Source of the DNA: Pseudogulbenkiania sp.
GTDB taxonomy: Bacteria > Pseudomonadota > Gammaproteobacteria > Burkholderiales > Chromobacteriaceae
Direction: 5' to 3'
Assembly (NCBI GenBank): GCA_018260425.1
Contig: JAGLBD010000018.1
Span: forward strand, 1-62,979
DNA: 62,979 nt
In this document: positions 28,017 through 37,972 of the stretch, piece after piece
Layout: each line of letters starts with the position of its first letter
Numbering within the stretch: the first letter of the stretch is position 1
Made by a program: the position numbers and the translations under genes
The notes under the pieces: model-generated
What the model was told of the DNA's origin: nothing
Seen by the model: the letters and a program-made list of their open reading frames with translations, nothing else
Database searches by the model: none

Positions 28017-29894
28017 TTACAGACGGAAACGCTCGAACGCGGCCTGCATCTGCCCTGCGGCATTGGCCAATTCACCCAGTTCACGGCTGACATTCTGCAG
28101 CATGTCATCATTCTCCAGAATCCGCCCATTGATCGTCTCGGTACTCTGGGCGATCAGGGTGCTGGCATTGTGCTGCTCGCCGGTCGAATGCGCGATCTCG
28201 TGCATCTTGTTGACCACTTCTTCCATGGTGTCCTGAATGCTGCGGATACCATCCACCGCATCGCGGGTCAGGCTGACACCCTCATCCACCGACGCTACCG
28301 TGCTGTTCATGTCTTCCACGGCACGATTGGTTTCCTGACGAATCGCCGTCACCATGCTGCTGATTTCCAGCGTGGCCTGAGCAGTACGTTCCGCCAGCTT
28401 GCGTACTTCGTCGGCCACCACGGCAAAACCACGGCCTTGCTCACCGGCACGTGCCGCCTCGATGGCGGCATTCAGCGCCAACAGGTTGGTCTGGTCGGCG
28501 ATATCGCGGATCACATTGGTTATTCCGCTGATTTCCTGCGAGCGCTTGTCCAGCGAAGCCAGCATGCCTTCCAGGCCGCGAACCGAACCCACCGTGGTTT
28601 CCATGCCGTGCGACAGACGAGTGATACTCTTGGCATTGTCTTCCAGACGGGCCTCGGTATCATTCACCATGGCATCAGCCTGATGGGCGCTATCGGCGAT
28701 ATGGGAAATGCTGACCGTAATCTCTTCCAGCGTTGCCGCATTGGACGAGGACACATCGGACATCTGGCGCGAACTTTCCGCCACGCCGCCCACCAGATGG
28801 CTGACTTCCTGCACGCCGCCGATCAAGCCGGTGGCATCGTTGCGCAGGCCGAGGAACATGGTTTGCAACTGGCTGACAAACAGGTTGAAGGCTTGGGCGG
28901 TTTCCGCCAGCTCGATACTGCCGGTTTCATCCAGACGCAGGGTCAGATCCCCTTCGCCATGGGAAATATCCACCATGGCCGCACGCAGGCGCATCAGACC
29001 AGCCAACATGCCGCCAATCACCAGACTGGCCAGCGGCGTCATGATGACAAAGACCAGCGCAAACAAACCGGCGATGGTGTAAATCAGCGTGCGCAGCGGT
29101 GCCATCACGGCCTCTTTGCTCACCGCCATACCAATCATCCAGTCGGTACCCGGGACCTTCAATACCTGGAACATCATGGTCTCGCCGTTAATGTCCACTT
29201 CTTGCAGGGAATCGGACTGCTCGATTTTTTGCAGGTACTCACCGGTCAGCAGCGGGTTGACCGTCGCCAGCGGCTTGAGCGTCAGATCCGCTTGCGGGTG
29301 AGCGATTACGGTACCGGCACGATTGACCAGGAAGGTATAGCCACCGGCACGCAATTTGGTCGACAACACCGCCTTGACCAGGTTTTCTACGGTAATGTCG
29401 CCTGCCACGATGCCGGCCGTCGCGCCATTGACTTTATAAGGGGTGGCAATGGTCAGGGTCAGTTTTTTGGAGTCCGCATCGAGATAAGGGCCGTTGATGA
29501 CGGTTTTGCCAGCGGTCTTGGCTTGGGTATACCACTCGCGGGTACGAATATCATAGCCTTGCGGCATGACCCAATCGCTAGCAAACAAACCATGACCATC
29601 CTCGAACCCGGCATAGATATCCAGGAAGCCACCGGTGGCTACCGACTGTTTCAAATGGCTATTGGCCTCGGGTTTGCCCAGAATGGCAGTCTGCCCTTCG
29701 ACGACCCGCAGCTTGTCATCCAGCCAGGTACTGATAACCGATTGCTGTCCGTACAAAACCGCATTGAACTCCTGGTCCAGGCCATGCATGATTTCAGAGC
29801 GCATCTGAAAGAATGCCATGACAACCAGCACCAGACCGAACAAGGCCATTAGTGCTACCGTCAAGGCAATCAGCCTATTCTTTAGCGATTTCAT
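28017..29894 (-). CDS. Methyl-accepting chemotaxis protein with periplasmic dCache sensor
   Basis: 625 residues: TM1 about 7-29, periplasmic dCache domain about 35-275, TM2 about 285-310, HAMP ([13 protein letters not shown]), then the cytoplasmic coiled coil with hairpin tip [20 protein letters not shown] and [18 protein letters not shown]. The sensor has [31 protein letters not shown] and GIVAGDI, close to the amino-acid-binding dCache motif (Arg, Trp, Tyr ... Tyr ... Asp). An amino-acid ligand is therefore plausible. No C-terminal CheR-docking pentapeptide is seen (ends AAFERFRL). Confidence 0.93.
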   Translation of the reverse strand: MKSLKNRLIALTVALMALFGLVLVVMAFFQMRSEIMHGLDQEFNAVLYGQQSVISTWLDDKLRVVEGQTAILGKPEANSHLKQSVATGGFLDIYAGFEDGHGLFASDWVMPQGYDIRTREWYTQAKTAGKTVINGPYLDADSKKLTLTIATPYKVNGATAGIVAGDITVENLVKAVLSTKLRAGGYTFLVNRAGTVIAHPQADLTLKPLATVNPLLTGEYLQKIEQSDSLQEVDINGETMMFQVLKVPGTDWMIGMAVSKEAVMAPLRTLIYTIAGLFALVFVIMTPLASLVIGGMLAGLMRLRAAMVDISHGEGDLTLRLDETGSIELAETAQAFNLFVSQLQTMFLGLRNDATGLIGGVQEVSHLVGGVAESSRQMSDVSSSNAATLEEITVSISHIADSAHQADAMVNDTEARLEDNAKSITRLSHGMETTVGSVRGLEGMLASLDKRSQEISGITNVIRDIADQTNLLALNAAIEAARAGEQGRGFAVVADEVRKLAERTAQATLEISSMVTAIRQETNRAVEDMNSTVASVDEGVSLTRDAVDGIRSIQDTMEEVVNKMHEIAHSTGEQHNASTLIAQSTETINGRILENDDMLQNVSRELGELANAAGQMQAAFERFRL

Positions 29895-30554
29895 CGTTTC
29901 CCTTTCCCAAGTGGCTTTTTAGCTGAATGCCGCCGCATTCGCGATCCGATATGAGCCAGCAGCGGATGGCCACTGGCAGTGTCCCGAACGCTAGCGCCCG
30001 GAGCTGGAGTAACGGACTCTACTGACAAAGATAGCGCATGACCGAAACATATCGGGTATTTAATGATATCGACCAATTCTATAATTTGATAATTCGCACA
30101 AACATTAGAATTAGTCGATTTACTTCTATATTTTCACCGCGAGTGTCGTATCAGAACAACGGAAATAATGGCAATTCTCGCTTCCAGTCAGAAAAAACCA
30201 TCAAAACAAACAGTTTGAGCATCGTTAAGTGTAGCAAAACGGTGAACTTTAAAGAAAACGGCATAGCTGATAACCGGTTTGTTAGCCGATTAAAATGGAA
30301 GCGCGCACGGAAATACGTCACACATGCGACATGGTTCCATTTTATGCGGCAACAGACAAAAAAAAATCCCCTGCCTGGAAGCAGGGGCCAACACGAGGAA
30401 GAAACACCTCACCGGCAATTGCCGATTTGATGCTTCGAGGGGCTAACACCACAAAACACCTTGCGGTCTTTTGTGCGTTACAGAATCTAGCGCAATTGCT
30501 CTATTTTGTCCATGGAAATTTTTGTTTCTTTTCGTAAATGTGCATATTCGAAAC
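29895..30554. other. Intergenic region, AT-rich, between MCP and acyl-CoA ligase
   Basis: About 660 bp with no ORF I can support. It must hold the chemoreceptor promoter (right to left) near 29895-30040, and it holds the ligase-side terminator at 30356-30387. The middle part (30050-30300) is AT-rich with TATTTAATGAT- and TTCTATATT-type runs. No repeat or RNA gene was recognised. Confidence 0.6.
30356..30387 (-). terminator. Rho-independent terminator downstream of the acyl-CoA ligase
   Basis: Minus-strand hairpin CCCCTGC / GCAGGGG (6-nt loop) followed by a run of about ten Ts. It is 168 bp beyond the ligase stop. Confidence 0.75.
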
Positions 30555-32186
30555 TCATTCCTGCCAACGGTACTCGGCAAACAGCTCGCGTAGCTTCATT
30601 TTTTGCAGTTTCCCCGTCGCGGTATGCGGCAGCTCTTCGACAAAGGCAATGTCATTGGGCGTCCACCAGCTGGCGATCTTGCCTTGATAAAAGCCCAGCA
30701 GTTCCTCGCGGGTTGCCGAGGCCCCGGGTTTGAGCACCACCACCATCAACGGGCGTTCATCCCACTTGGGATGCGGAATACCGATAGCCGCCGCTTCGGC
30801 AACCGCCGGGTGACCCACCAGAATGTTTTCCAGTTCGATGGAGCTGATCCACTCCCCTCCGGACTTGATGACGTCCTTGGTTCGATCGGTGATCTTCATA
30901 TAGCCATCGCTGTCGATGGTCACGACATCCCCGGTATTGAACCAGCCATCATCGGTATGGGCACTGTCACGTTCGCGCCGGAAATACTGCGAGAGTACCC
31001 ACGGGCCTTTGACCTGCAGGTTGCCGAACGCGACGCCGTCATGAGGCAGCGGGCGGCCCATATCATCGACAATACGCAGGTTCACCCCGAAAATGGCCCG
31101 CCCCTGGCGCGTTTGCAAACGACGCAAGGTCTCGGCATCGGCAGTGCGATGCTTGAGCTTCGGCGTACTGGTGGTACCGCAGGGCGACAGCTCTGTCATG
31201 CCCCACAGCTGGCGAAGTTCGGCACCATGCACCGCCAACTGGTCGATCATCGACTCGGGGGCCGCCGACCCTCCGACGATAACCCGCTTGAGGCTGTGTA
31301 TCTTCAAGTGATTGCGCTCGCAATGCTGCAATAGCATTAACCATACCGTTGGCACACCTGCAGCGAGTGTCACATGTTCGTTTTCGATCAACTCGTACAG
31401 ACTGATGCCATCCATTTTCGCACCGGGCAACACCAGCTTGGCCCCGTTCATGGCCGAGCTGTAGGGCAAGCCCCAGGCATTGACATGGAACATCGGTACC
31501 ACGGGAAGCACGCAGGTCTCAGCCGAGATGTGCAAGCTGTCGGGCAGCGAACTGGCAAAGGCATGCAGCACCGTTGAGCGGTGTGAATACAGTACCCCCT
31601 TGGGGTTGCCGGTGGTGCCCGAGGTATAACAGAGACTGGAGGCGGTGTTTTCATCGAAAACCGGCCAGTCGAACTGGTCGCTGGAGCGTCGCACCAGATC
31701 TTCGTAGCACAACAGATTGGCGATCTGACTCTCGCGTGGCATATGATCGCGGTCAGTCATCAACACGAAATGCCGCACCGTCGGCAATGAGGCGGCCAGT
31801 TGCTCGACGATGGGCAGAAAGGTCAGGTCAAACAGCAGAACGGCATCTTCCGCATGATTGATGATATAGGCAATTTGCTCGGCAAACAGGCGGGGATTCA
31901 CCGTGTGGCAAATGGCTCCCATACCGGAAACGGCATAGTAGCACTCCAGATGTCGATACCCGTTCCAGGCCAAGGTACCGACCGTTTCTCCCATCCGCAC
32001 TCCGAGATCACCCAGGGCATTGGCCAACTGGCGGCTACGTCTTGCCGCGTCGGCCCAGGTGTAGCGGTGGATTGGTCCTTCCAGGCTTCGTGACACAATC
32101 TCGGTATCGCCATGATTCTTCTCGGCATGATCCAGCAGACTGGAAATCAGCAAGGGCTGATCCATCATTTGTCCACGCATCATCAT
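30555..32186 (-). CDS. Medium/long-chain acyl-CoA ligase (AlkK/DmdB-like)
   Basis: 543 residues of the ANL adenylating superfamily: P-loop [67 protein letters not shown] and the catalytic C-terminal Lys in [11 protein letters not shown]. The GMTELSP and GPWV(L)S motifs and overall length fit the AlkK / DMSP-CoA ligase-like group that activates fatty acids. The ATG triplet at 32186 is chosen, with GAGGGG 8 nt upstream. Confidence 0.87.
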   Translation of the reverse strand: MMMRGQMMDQPLLISSLLDHAEKNHGDTEIVSRSLEGPIHRYTWADAARRSRQLANALGDLGVRMGETVGTLAWNGYRHLECYYAVSGMGAICHTVNPRLFAEQIAYIINHAEDAVLLFDLTFLPIVEQLAASLPTVRHFVLMTDRDHMPRESQIANLLCYEDLVRRSSDQFDWPVFDENTASSLCYTSGTTGNPKGVLYSHRSTVLHAFASSLPDSLHISAETCVLPVVPMFHVNAWGLPYSSAMNGAKLVLPGAKMDGISLYELIENEHVTLAAGVPTVWLMLLQHCERNHLKIHSLKRVIVGGSAAPESMIDQLAVHGAELRQLWGMTELSPCGTTSTPKLKHRTADAETLRRLQTRQGRAIFGVNLRIVDDMGRPLPHDGVAFGNLQVKGPWVLSQYFRRERDSAHTDDGWFNTGDVVTIDSDGYMKITDRTKDVIKSGGEWISSIELENILVGHPAVAEAAAIGIPHPKWDERPLMVVVLKPGASATREELLGFYQGKIASWWTPNDIAFVEELPHTATGKLQKMKLRELFAEYRWQE

Positions 32187-32299
32187 TATTTTCCCCTCTG
32201 TTGTCATGAAAGGCTTAATGCCAATTGAATCAGACTAGGGCAGGTTCGAGTTTTAACTCAAATCAATTTTTCTGATGACAGGTGCAAAGATGGGCGGTT

Positions 32300-32830
32300 T
32301 TATTCTTTGACAGGCCGTTTGGCCAACATGCGTTGCAGGCTGCGCCGATGCATGTTCAATGCACGGGCCGTCGCCGAAATATTGCCGTCATGCTCGGCAA
32401 GCACGCGTTGCAGGTGTTCCCACGTGACACGCTTCAGCGACATCGGTTGCGGGGCCACCGGGAGGTCGGGATTGGCCGATGCCTGCTCGAATGCCGACAT
32501 GATGGCATCCAGGGTAGCCGGTTTGGCCAGATACTGGACTGCACCGAGTTTGGTTGCCTCGACCGCCGTAGCGATACTGGCATAGCCGGTCAGTACCACG
32601 ATGGCGGCTTGCGGATAACGTTGCCGCAATGCCGGGAGCAGCCGCAAGCCACTGTCACCGCCGAGATTCAGATCCAGCACGATACGCGAGGGGGCCGGCG
32701 CATCGGGGCGCAACGCGTCGGCGCCATTGGCCGCAATCCTCACCACGCACCCCCGCCGCGACAGGGAACGCGCCAGCACCGCGGCAAAAGCCTCGTCATC
32801 ATCGACCAGCAAGAAATCCGGATTCAACAC
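32300..32830 (-). CDS. regA: Redox response regulator RegA/PrrA/ActR family
   Basis: 176 residues. Receiver domain with the acidic pocket LLVDDDEAF, phospho-acceptor Asp in IVLDLNLGGDSG, VVLTGYASIATAVEATKLGA and switch Lys in YLAKP, then a short linker and the RegA-type Fis HTH GNISATARALNMHRRSLQRM. This receiver plus single HTH with no sigma-54 domain is characteristic of RegA. It overlaps regB by 7 bp. It likely controls respiration and quinone or redox genes in response to RegB. Confidence 0.93.
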   Translation of the reverse strand: MLNPDFLLVDDDEAFAAVLARSLSRRGCVVRIAANGADALRPDAPAPSRIVLDLNLGGDSGLRLLPALRQRYPQAAIVVLTGYASIATAVEATKLGAVQYLAKPATLDAIMSAFEQASANPDLPVAPQPMSLKRVTWEHLQRVLAEHDGNISATARALNMHRRSLQRMLAKRPVKE

Positions 32831-34074
32831 TGAAGCTCCATACTGACCGGCAAGGTGATCCGCGCATGCACGCCCCCCTCCGGCCGATTGTCCAATTCAA
32901 GACTGCCGCCCAGCCGCTGCAAGGTGGCATGACTGAGCATCACACCGATTCCCATCCCCGCCGGTTTGGAGGACGGTAGCGGCGTCAGTCCGGCCCGGGC
33001 CAACTGCTCGCGGTCCAGATGGCCCTGGCGGTTGATAATATCCAGACACAACACCCCCGCCTCGAAGCGGGCGGAGACATCCACTTCGCCGCCGCCGGCA
33101 TCCGCCGCATTATTGACCAGATTGAAAAACGCCGGCCAGAACGCGGCATCCAGCACAACCTGTGGATCGGGACACGCCGGTGGCGTCCAGCACAGCACGA
33201 CATCGGGTCGCATGGAACGCCAGCCCTCCAGCCGATCGGCCAGCGTCTGGAACAGCAAGCCGGGGCGCAAGGAAGCGTCAGCCCCCTCCTTCAAAGACAC
33301 CAGCGCCTGCCGGCAACTATTCAGTTGCTGGCGCATCATCAGCAAGTCGTCGGCCAAATTCCCGGCGGCAGGCGGGCAGGACAGCATATCGTCCACCAGC
33401 AAGGTCAGGGTATTGAGCGGCGTAGACAGCGCATGGGCCGCGCCCGCCGCCTGCATGCCGACCGCCAGCAATTGCTCGTCGCGTGACAGGGTTTCCCGGG
33501 CAGTCGCCAGCGCGTGCTCCCGTTCGGCCAGCCGTCGGGCCAGCCAGGAGACAAATCCGGTCAACAGCATGGCCGACAAGGAGAAGGTCACCCACATGCC
33601 GAACAGGTGCATGGAAACCGCGTAAGCGGCATCGTTGCCAACCGACGGCCAGGGAAGATGCCAGCGAAACAGTAGGGCATAGGCCCCCAAGGTGGTGAGC
33701 GCCAGGGCCCAGGCAAAACGTCCCGGCAGCAGCAAGGCGGCAAACAACACCGGGGGAAGGTAGAGCGATGCCAGCGGGTTCGCTGCACCCCCGGTAAACG
33801 CCAGCACTTCGGTGAGGCACACCACGTCGGCCAGCAAACCGACCCCCAGCCACACGGCGGGAGCTTGTCCGCCGCGACTCCGCCAGAGCACCAGCAGATT
33901 GCACAGTGCCAGCGACAGCAGCGACTGGGCCAGCATGGAAAATGGCAACGCCACCCCGGCCAGACCGGCAATGAGGCACAGCACAAAACCGGCCAGCAAC
34001 ATCAGCCAGCGCAGGTAGGTCAACCTCCCCACCACACGCGGCAAATCATGAGCAAAAGGCGAAATGACAGTCAT
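32824..34074 (-). CDS. regB: Redox-sensing histidine kinase RegB/PrrB family
   Basis: 416 residues with six predicted membrane helices. The quinone-sensing loop contains GGAANPLASLYLPPV, corresponding to the RegB GGxxNPF signature. The H-box is AAGAAHALSTPLNTL, and the redox-active Cys of RegB matches NSCRQALVSL in the dimerisation helix. The ATPase domain shows FFNLVNNAADAGGG (N-box) and GMGIGVMLSHATLQRLGG. It senses the ubiquinone pool or redox state and phosphorylates RegA. The start at 34074 (MTVISPF) lies in the divergent promoter region shared with the Hsp70 gene. Confidence 0.93.
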   Translation of the reverse strand: MTVISPFAHDLPRVVGRLTYLRWLMLLAGFVLCLIAGLAGVALPFSMLAQSLLSLALCNLLVLWRSRGGQAPAVWLGVGLLADVVCLTEVLAFTGGAANPLASLYLPPVLFAALLLPGRFAWALALTTLGAYALLFRWHLPWPSVGNDAAYAVSMHLFGMWVTFSLSAMLLTGFVSWLARRLAEREHALATARETLSRDEQLLAVGMQAAGAAHALSTPLNTLTLLVDDMLSCPPAAGNLADDLLMMRQQLNSCRQALVSLKEGADASLRPGLLFQTLADRLEGWRSMRPDVVLCWTPPACPDPQVVLDAAFWPAFFNLVNNAADAGGGEVDVSARFEAGVLCLDIINRQGHLDREQLARAGLTPLPSSKPAGMGIGVMLSHATLQRLGGSLELDNRPEGGVHARITLPVSMELQC

Positions 34075-34246
34075 AGCCGACACTTTAGCAGATCCGCTGT
34101 TGAGCAGCCCCTGCGACACGTTGCCGCAGGGAAACCACGCTGCAGCTGCCCGTCCCCGCCCGCCTAGCGCCAATTTTGCCACAAAGCCCTTTCCGATCAG
34201 TCACCTCTCGCGTATCATCCCGTCCCTTTCATTCAGGAGTCGACAC

Positions 34247-35521
34247 ATGGGACGGCAACCCCAAGCTCATGCCCTGGGCATGGACTTTGGCACTTCCAAC
34301 TCCACTACCGGCTGGCTCCGTGACGGTCATGACACCCTGATTCCACTGGAAGACGGCAAGATCACCCTCCCCTCGGTGGTCTTCTTCAATTATGAAGAGG
34401 ATGCCTGCTGTTTTGGACGTCATGCCCTTTCCGAGTATATGGAAGGCTACGAGGGACGCCTGATGCGCTCCCTGAAAAGCTTGCTGGGTTCATCCTTGAT
34501 GGATGGCCAGACCGAAGTACAAGGCAAACCGGTGCCCTTCCGCCAGTTGCTGACCCTGTTCATCCGCGAGATCAAGCAGCGCGCCGAGCGTCATGCCGGC
34601 AAGTCCTTTGACCAGGTGGTGATGGGTCGTCCGGTGTTCTTTGTCGATGATGACCCGAAAGCCGACGCACTGGCGGAACAGACACTGGGCGAAATCGCCC
34701 GTGCGGTGGGTTTCAAGGAGGTTTCTTTTCAGTTCGAACCCATTGCGGCCGCCTTCGACTATGAATCGCATATCGACCGTGAAGAACTGGTGCTGATCGT
34801 GGATATCGGTGGCGGTACCTCGGACTTTTCCCTGGTGCGACTGTCACCGGACCGACGCAGACTGGTCGAACGCCGCGACGACTTGCTCGCGACCGGAGGT
34901 GTCCACATCGGCGGAACCGATCTGGACCGTCAATTGAGCCTGTCGGGGCTGATGCCGCTGTTCGGCTTCCGCTCACGGCTGAAGAACAATGCCGAAATGC
35001 CGTCTGCCCAGTACTTCAATCTGGCTACATGGCACACCATCAACTTCGCCTACACCCGCAAAGCATGGAGTGATTTGTCGGATGTTTACAACGAAGCCAA
35101 TGATGTGCAGGGACTTGACCGGCTGTTCGAGCTGATTCGCCAACGTGCGGGTCACCGTCTGGCCATGCAGGTCGAAGAAGCCAAGATCGCCCTGTCAGGC
35201 ACCACGCGGCATAGCGTCGACCTGGATCATCTGGAGCGGGGGCTGGTGGCCGAATTGACCCGTGAAGGATTCGATCTGTCGATCACGCCCTTGGTGGACC
35301 GTGTCACCACGACAGTCAGAAAACTGCTGGCCGACGCCGGGGTGTCGGGAGACCGTATCGATACGGTGTTCTTTACCGGTGGTTCGAGCGGCGTCCCGTT
35401 GTTGCGCGAACGCATCGCCAGCGTTCTGCCGGAAGCACGGCACGTGGAAGGCAATCTGTTCGGCAGCATCGGCAGCGGTCTGGCCATTGAAGCCGCACGC
35501 CGCTACGGCATGGAGGGCTGA
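34247..35521 (+). CDS. Hsp70-family chaperone, YegD-like
   Basis: 424 residues comprising only the actin-fold ATPase: phosphate-1 GMDFGTSNSTTGW, phosphate-2 IVDIGGGTSDFSLVRL, adenosine motif FFTGGSSGVPLLRERI. There is no peptide-binding beta-sandwich or C-terminal EEVD, as in E. coli YegD. Its substrate is unknown. The ATG at 34247 has AGGAGT 6 nt upstream; the frame also opens earlier into the regB promoter region. Confidence 0.88.
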   Translation: MGRQPQAHALGMDFGTSNSTTGWLRDGHDTLIPLEDGKITLPSVVFFNYEEDACCFGRHALSEYMEGYEGRLMRSLKSLLGSSLMDGQTEVQGKPVPFRQLLTLFIREIKQRAERHAGKSFDQVVMGRPVFFVDDDPKADALAEQTLGEIARAVGFKEVSFQFEPIAAAFDYESHIDREELVLIVDIGGGTSDFSLVRLSPDRRRLVERRDDLLATGGVHIGGTDLDRQLSLSGLMPLFGFRSRLKNNAEMPSAQYFNLATWHTINFAYTRKAWSDLSDVYNEANDVQGLDRLFELIRQRAGHRLAMQVEEAKIALSGTTRHSVDLDHLERGLVAELTREGFDLSITPLVDRVTTTVRKLLADAGVSGDRIDTVFFTGGSSGVPLLRERIASVLPEARHVEGNLFGSIGSGLAIEAARRYGMEG

Positions 35522-35539
35522 TCCCCACCCGTCACCTCG

Positions 35540-35568
35540 GTGTCATCGACTCATCATATCCTTGTCAC
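35540..35568 (+). promoter_or_regulatory. Candidate Pho box (triple 11-bp direct repeat) upstream of plcP-like gene
   Basis: Three 7-bp units spaced exactly 11 bp apart: GTGTCAT (35540), TCATCAT (35551) and TTGTCAC (35562), matching CTGTCAT at 6, 4 and 5 of 7 positions. This geometry (7-bp repeats, 4-bp spacers) is that of PhoB binding sites. It sits 48 bp before the metallophosphoesterase start. Confidence 0.5.
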
Positions 35569-35616
35569 CGAGGGGGTGCACGATAGGCTGTCGCCACGCA
35601 CGCGGAGCCTTTCGAG

Positions 35617-36450
35617 ATGCACCCTGACGCAGCGAATTCCACGACTCACCACTATCGCGCCATCTGGATCTCGGATGTGCATCTTGGCACTGCCGGCTGT
35701 CGGGCGGACCATCTGCTGGATTTTCTGAAACACAACGATTCGGACTTTCTGTATCTGGTCGGCGATATCGTCGATGGCTGGCAACTGCGCAAATCCTGGT
35801 ATTGGAAACAAAGTCACAACGACATTGTCCAGAAAATCCTGCGCAAGGCCCGCAAGGGCACCAAGGTCATCTATGTGCCGGGCAATCATGACGAGGCAGC
35901 CCGCCAATATGTCGACCTTGATTTCGGTGGCATCGCCATCCGCCGCGAAGCCGAACACCGGCTGGCCAACGGCAAGCGCATGCTGGTGATCCACGGCGAC
36001 GAATTCGATGGCGTCATCCAGTACGCCAAATGGCTGGCCTATCTCGGCGACTCCTTGTATACCTTCATCCTGCAACTCAACCGCGGCTTCAACTGGGTTC
36101 GCCAGAAAATGGGCAAGCCCTATTGGTCGCTGTCGCAGTACCTCAAGCTCAAGGTCAAAAACGCCGTCAACTTCATCAGCGACTTTGAAAACATCCTCGC
36201 CAACGAAGCGCGCCGCCGCGGCTTTGACGGAGTGATCTGTGGCCACATCCACAAGGCCGAGGTCAAGGACATCGAAGGCATTCTCTATGGCAACAGTGGT
36301 GACTGGGTAGAAAGCCTGTCGGCACTGGTGGAACACCCGGACGGCACCCTGTCGGTCGTGTTTTGGCCATTCAACGGAACGAGCCGCACCCACGTTCCGG
36401 CACTCGCAAACCAAGCTGCATCCCCCCTGGAGACAACATGCGTATCCTGA
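35617..36450 (+). CDS. PlcP-like metallophosphoesterase (calcineurin fold)
   Basis: 277 residues with the full metallophosphoesterase set: ISDVHLGT, LVGDIVDGWQ, VPGNHDEA, VIHGDEFDG and VICGHIHKAEV. These proteins are often annotated UDP-2,3-diacylglucosamine diphosphatase, but this length and the paired family-4 glycosyltransferase fit PlcP, which hydrolyses phospholipids to diacylglycerol during phosphate starvation. The downstream gene overlaps by 13 bp. The ATG at 35617 has GGAG 10 nt upstream. Confidence is high for the fold, moderate for PlcP over LpxH. Confidence 0.8.
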   Translation: MHPDAANSTTHHYRAIWISDVHLGTAGCRADHLLDFLKHNDSDFLYLVGDIVDGWQLRKSWYWKQSHNDIVQKILRKARKGTKVIYVPGNHDEAARQYVDLDFGGIAIRREAEHRLANGKRMLVIHGDEFDGVIQYAKWLAYLGDSLYTFILQLNRGFNWVRQKMGKPYWSLSQYLKLKVKNAVNFISDFENILANEARRRGFDGVICGHIHKAEVKDIEGILYGNSGDWVESLSALVEHPDGTLSVVFWPFNGTSRTHVPALANQAASPLETTCVS

Positions 36451-37475
36451 TCGTGACCGATGCCTGGCGCCCGCAAGTGAATGGAGTGGTACGTACCCTG
36501 ACAGAAACCTGTCGCGAACTGACCGGTTTCGGCCATCAAGTCGACATGATCACCCCACAGGATTTCAAAACCCTGCCCTGCCCCACCTACCCGGATATCC
36601 GTCTCTCGCTATTCCCCTACCGCAAGGTGGCCGACACCATCCGCACCCTCGCCCCCGACGCCATTCACATTGCCACCGAGGGACCGCTCGGACTGGCGGC
36701 GCGGCGCTATTGTCTGCGCAACAAACTGCTGTTCACCACCGCCTATCACACCCGTTTTCCGGAATACATCCATGCCCGGGTACGCTTGCCGCTCTCGGTC
36801 AGTTATGCCTGGATGCGTCATTTCCATGGTGCGGCGGCGGCCGTCATGGCACCGACCCAGTCGATCGTCGACGATCTGGCCTCGCGCGGTTTTGACAATG
36901 TGGTGCTGTGGAGCCGCGGCGTGGATACCGAACTGTTTACACCGGGAGACCGCGACCGGCTCGACGAGTCACGCTCCCCGCGCTTCGTCTATATCGGCCG
37001 GGTAGCGGTAGAAAAGAATATCGAGGCCTTTCTCAAGCTGGACCTGCCTGGCTCCAAATGGGTTGTCGGCGATGGCCCGCAACTGGCGAAACTCAAAGCG
37101 GCCTATCCCGACGTCTATTTTGCGGGCATTTTTCCGCAGCCCGAGCTGGCGCGCTTCTACCGCGCCGCCGATGTTTTCGTGTTCCCCAGCCTGACCGATA
37201 CCTTCGGACTGGTACTGCTGGAAGCCATGGCCTGCGGCACACCGGTGGCGGCCTATCCGGTCGCGGGTCCGCTGGATGTGGTCGGCGACAGTGGCGCAGG
37301 CGTACTGGATAGCGATCTTGCCAAAGCGTGTCTCTCGGCCCTGTCGCTGGATCGCGCTCATGTGCGCAAGGTGGCGGAGAGCTTTTCGTGGACGGCGGCG
37401 GCACGCCAGTTTGAAAAGCATCTGCACCCCAATGATCCGGAACGGGTGGCCGCCTTGCGCACCCAGACTTCCTGA
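36438..37475 (+). CDS. Family 4 glycosyltransferase, Agt/MgtA-like
   Basis: 345 residues. GT-B fold: N-terminal ILIVTDAWRPQVNGVVRTL, substrate loop ATEGPLGLAARRYC, FTTAYHTRFPEY, and the nucleotide-sugar site FVFPSLTDTFGLVLLEAMAC, GTPVAAYP. It resembles alpha-mannosyl/glucosyltransferases such as MgtA, SqdX and Agt. Paired with a PlcP-type phosphatase, it probably glycosylates diacylglycerol to replace phospholipid. The sugar donor cannot be deduced. It starts inside the previous gene (GGAG 7 nt upstream of the ATG). Confidence 0.82.
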   Translation: MRILIVTDAWRPQVNGVVRTLTETCRELTGFGHQVDMITPQDFKTLPCPTYPDIRLSLFPYRKVADTIRTLAPDAIHIATEGPLGLAARRYCLRNKLLFTTAYHTRFPEYIHARVRLPLSVSYAWMRHFHGAAAAVMAPTQSIVDDLASRGFDNVVLWSRGVDTELFTPGDRDRLDESRSPRFVYIGRVAVEKNIEAFLKLDLPGSKWVVGDGPQLAKLKAAYPDVYFAGIFPQPELARFYRAADVFVFPSLTDTFGLVLLEAMACGTPVAAYPVAGPLDVVGDSGAGVLDSDLAKACLSALSLDRAHVRKVAESFSWTAAARQFEKHLHPNDPERVAALRTQTS

Positions 37476-37480
37476 AAAAC

Positions 37481-37508
37481 TTGCAAAGCCCAACGGGAAG
37501 TCTATAGT
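37481..37508 (+). promoter_or_regulatory. Sigma-70 promoter for the 37.5-37.95 kb transcript
   Basis: TTGCAA (37481) and TATAGT (37503) with a 16-bp spacer, just after the glycosyltransferase stop. The -10 is 5 of 6 matches and the -35 is 4 of 6. The start is expected near 37515. Confidence 0.5.
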
Positions 37509-37514
37509 GGAAGT

Positions 37515-37946
37515 GTCGCACAACAGGGAGAGTCTTGAATGACACAATCGGCCATGGTTTGGACGGCATACCCCTGTAGGGCCCGGTAAGGCCCGTACTG
37601 TCGCGCATCACTGAAGATGCACCGGAACGCCGTTCCGATACCGACCGTAACATGCACAGCAGTACCGCAGTTTAAGGATTACGTAGTGTGTTTGTGCTGG
37701 ATCCCAGACTATCGCCCATACATGGAGCGATTGCCCCGACAGTCGAACGTGACCGGGGCCGGTGAGTAATGTAGTGTAACGGCAGGTCGTCCGCAGACCC
37801 GCCTCGATCTTTCAGGGATGTACCGGTTAATTTTTGTCTGTTCAACCGGGCGCGCGCGTCGTCAACCAGCAGTTCGCGCGTCACAGTAGTTGGTCTGCAA
37901 ATTTTTAGGTAGTTCTCCAAAGAGGGTGGCCATCGCCACCCTCTTC
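37515..37946 (+). ncRNA. Candidate structured RNA or orphan leader (about 430 nt)
   Basis: This 430-nt stretch runs from a promoter-like sequence to a perfect 10-bp terminator-type hairpin and contains no ORF longer than about 16 codons that is preceded by an RBS. One such ORF (37539, GGGAGAG upstream; MTQSAMVWTAYPCRAR) could be a leader peptide. Internal hairpins include GGCAGGTC/GACCCGCC (37782-37803) and GCGCGCG/CGCGCGT. It does not show the conserved cores of tmRNA, RNase P, 4.5S RNA or the common riboswitches. What it is remains open: a small RNA, a leader whose gene was lost, or an attenuated leader of fpr. Confidence 0.35.
37921..37944 (+). terminator. Hairpin ending the candidate RNA
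   Basis: AGAGGGTGGC / GCCACCCTCT, 10-bp perfect stem and 4-nt loop, followed by TCTGCATC. The U content downstream is weak. Confidence 0.55.
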
Positions 37947-37972
37947 TGCATCTGGACATTCTGTCCGACAGT

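Noticed and set aside
30038-30430. 130-codon ORF in the AT-rich gap
   Set aside because: No RBS, composition unlike proteins here, overlaps the ligase terminator.
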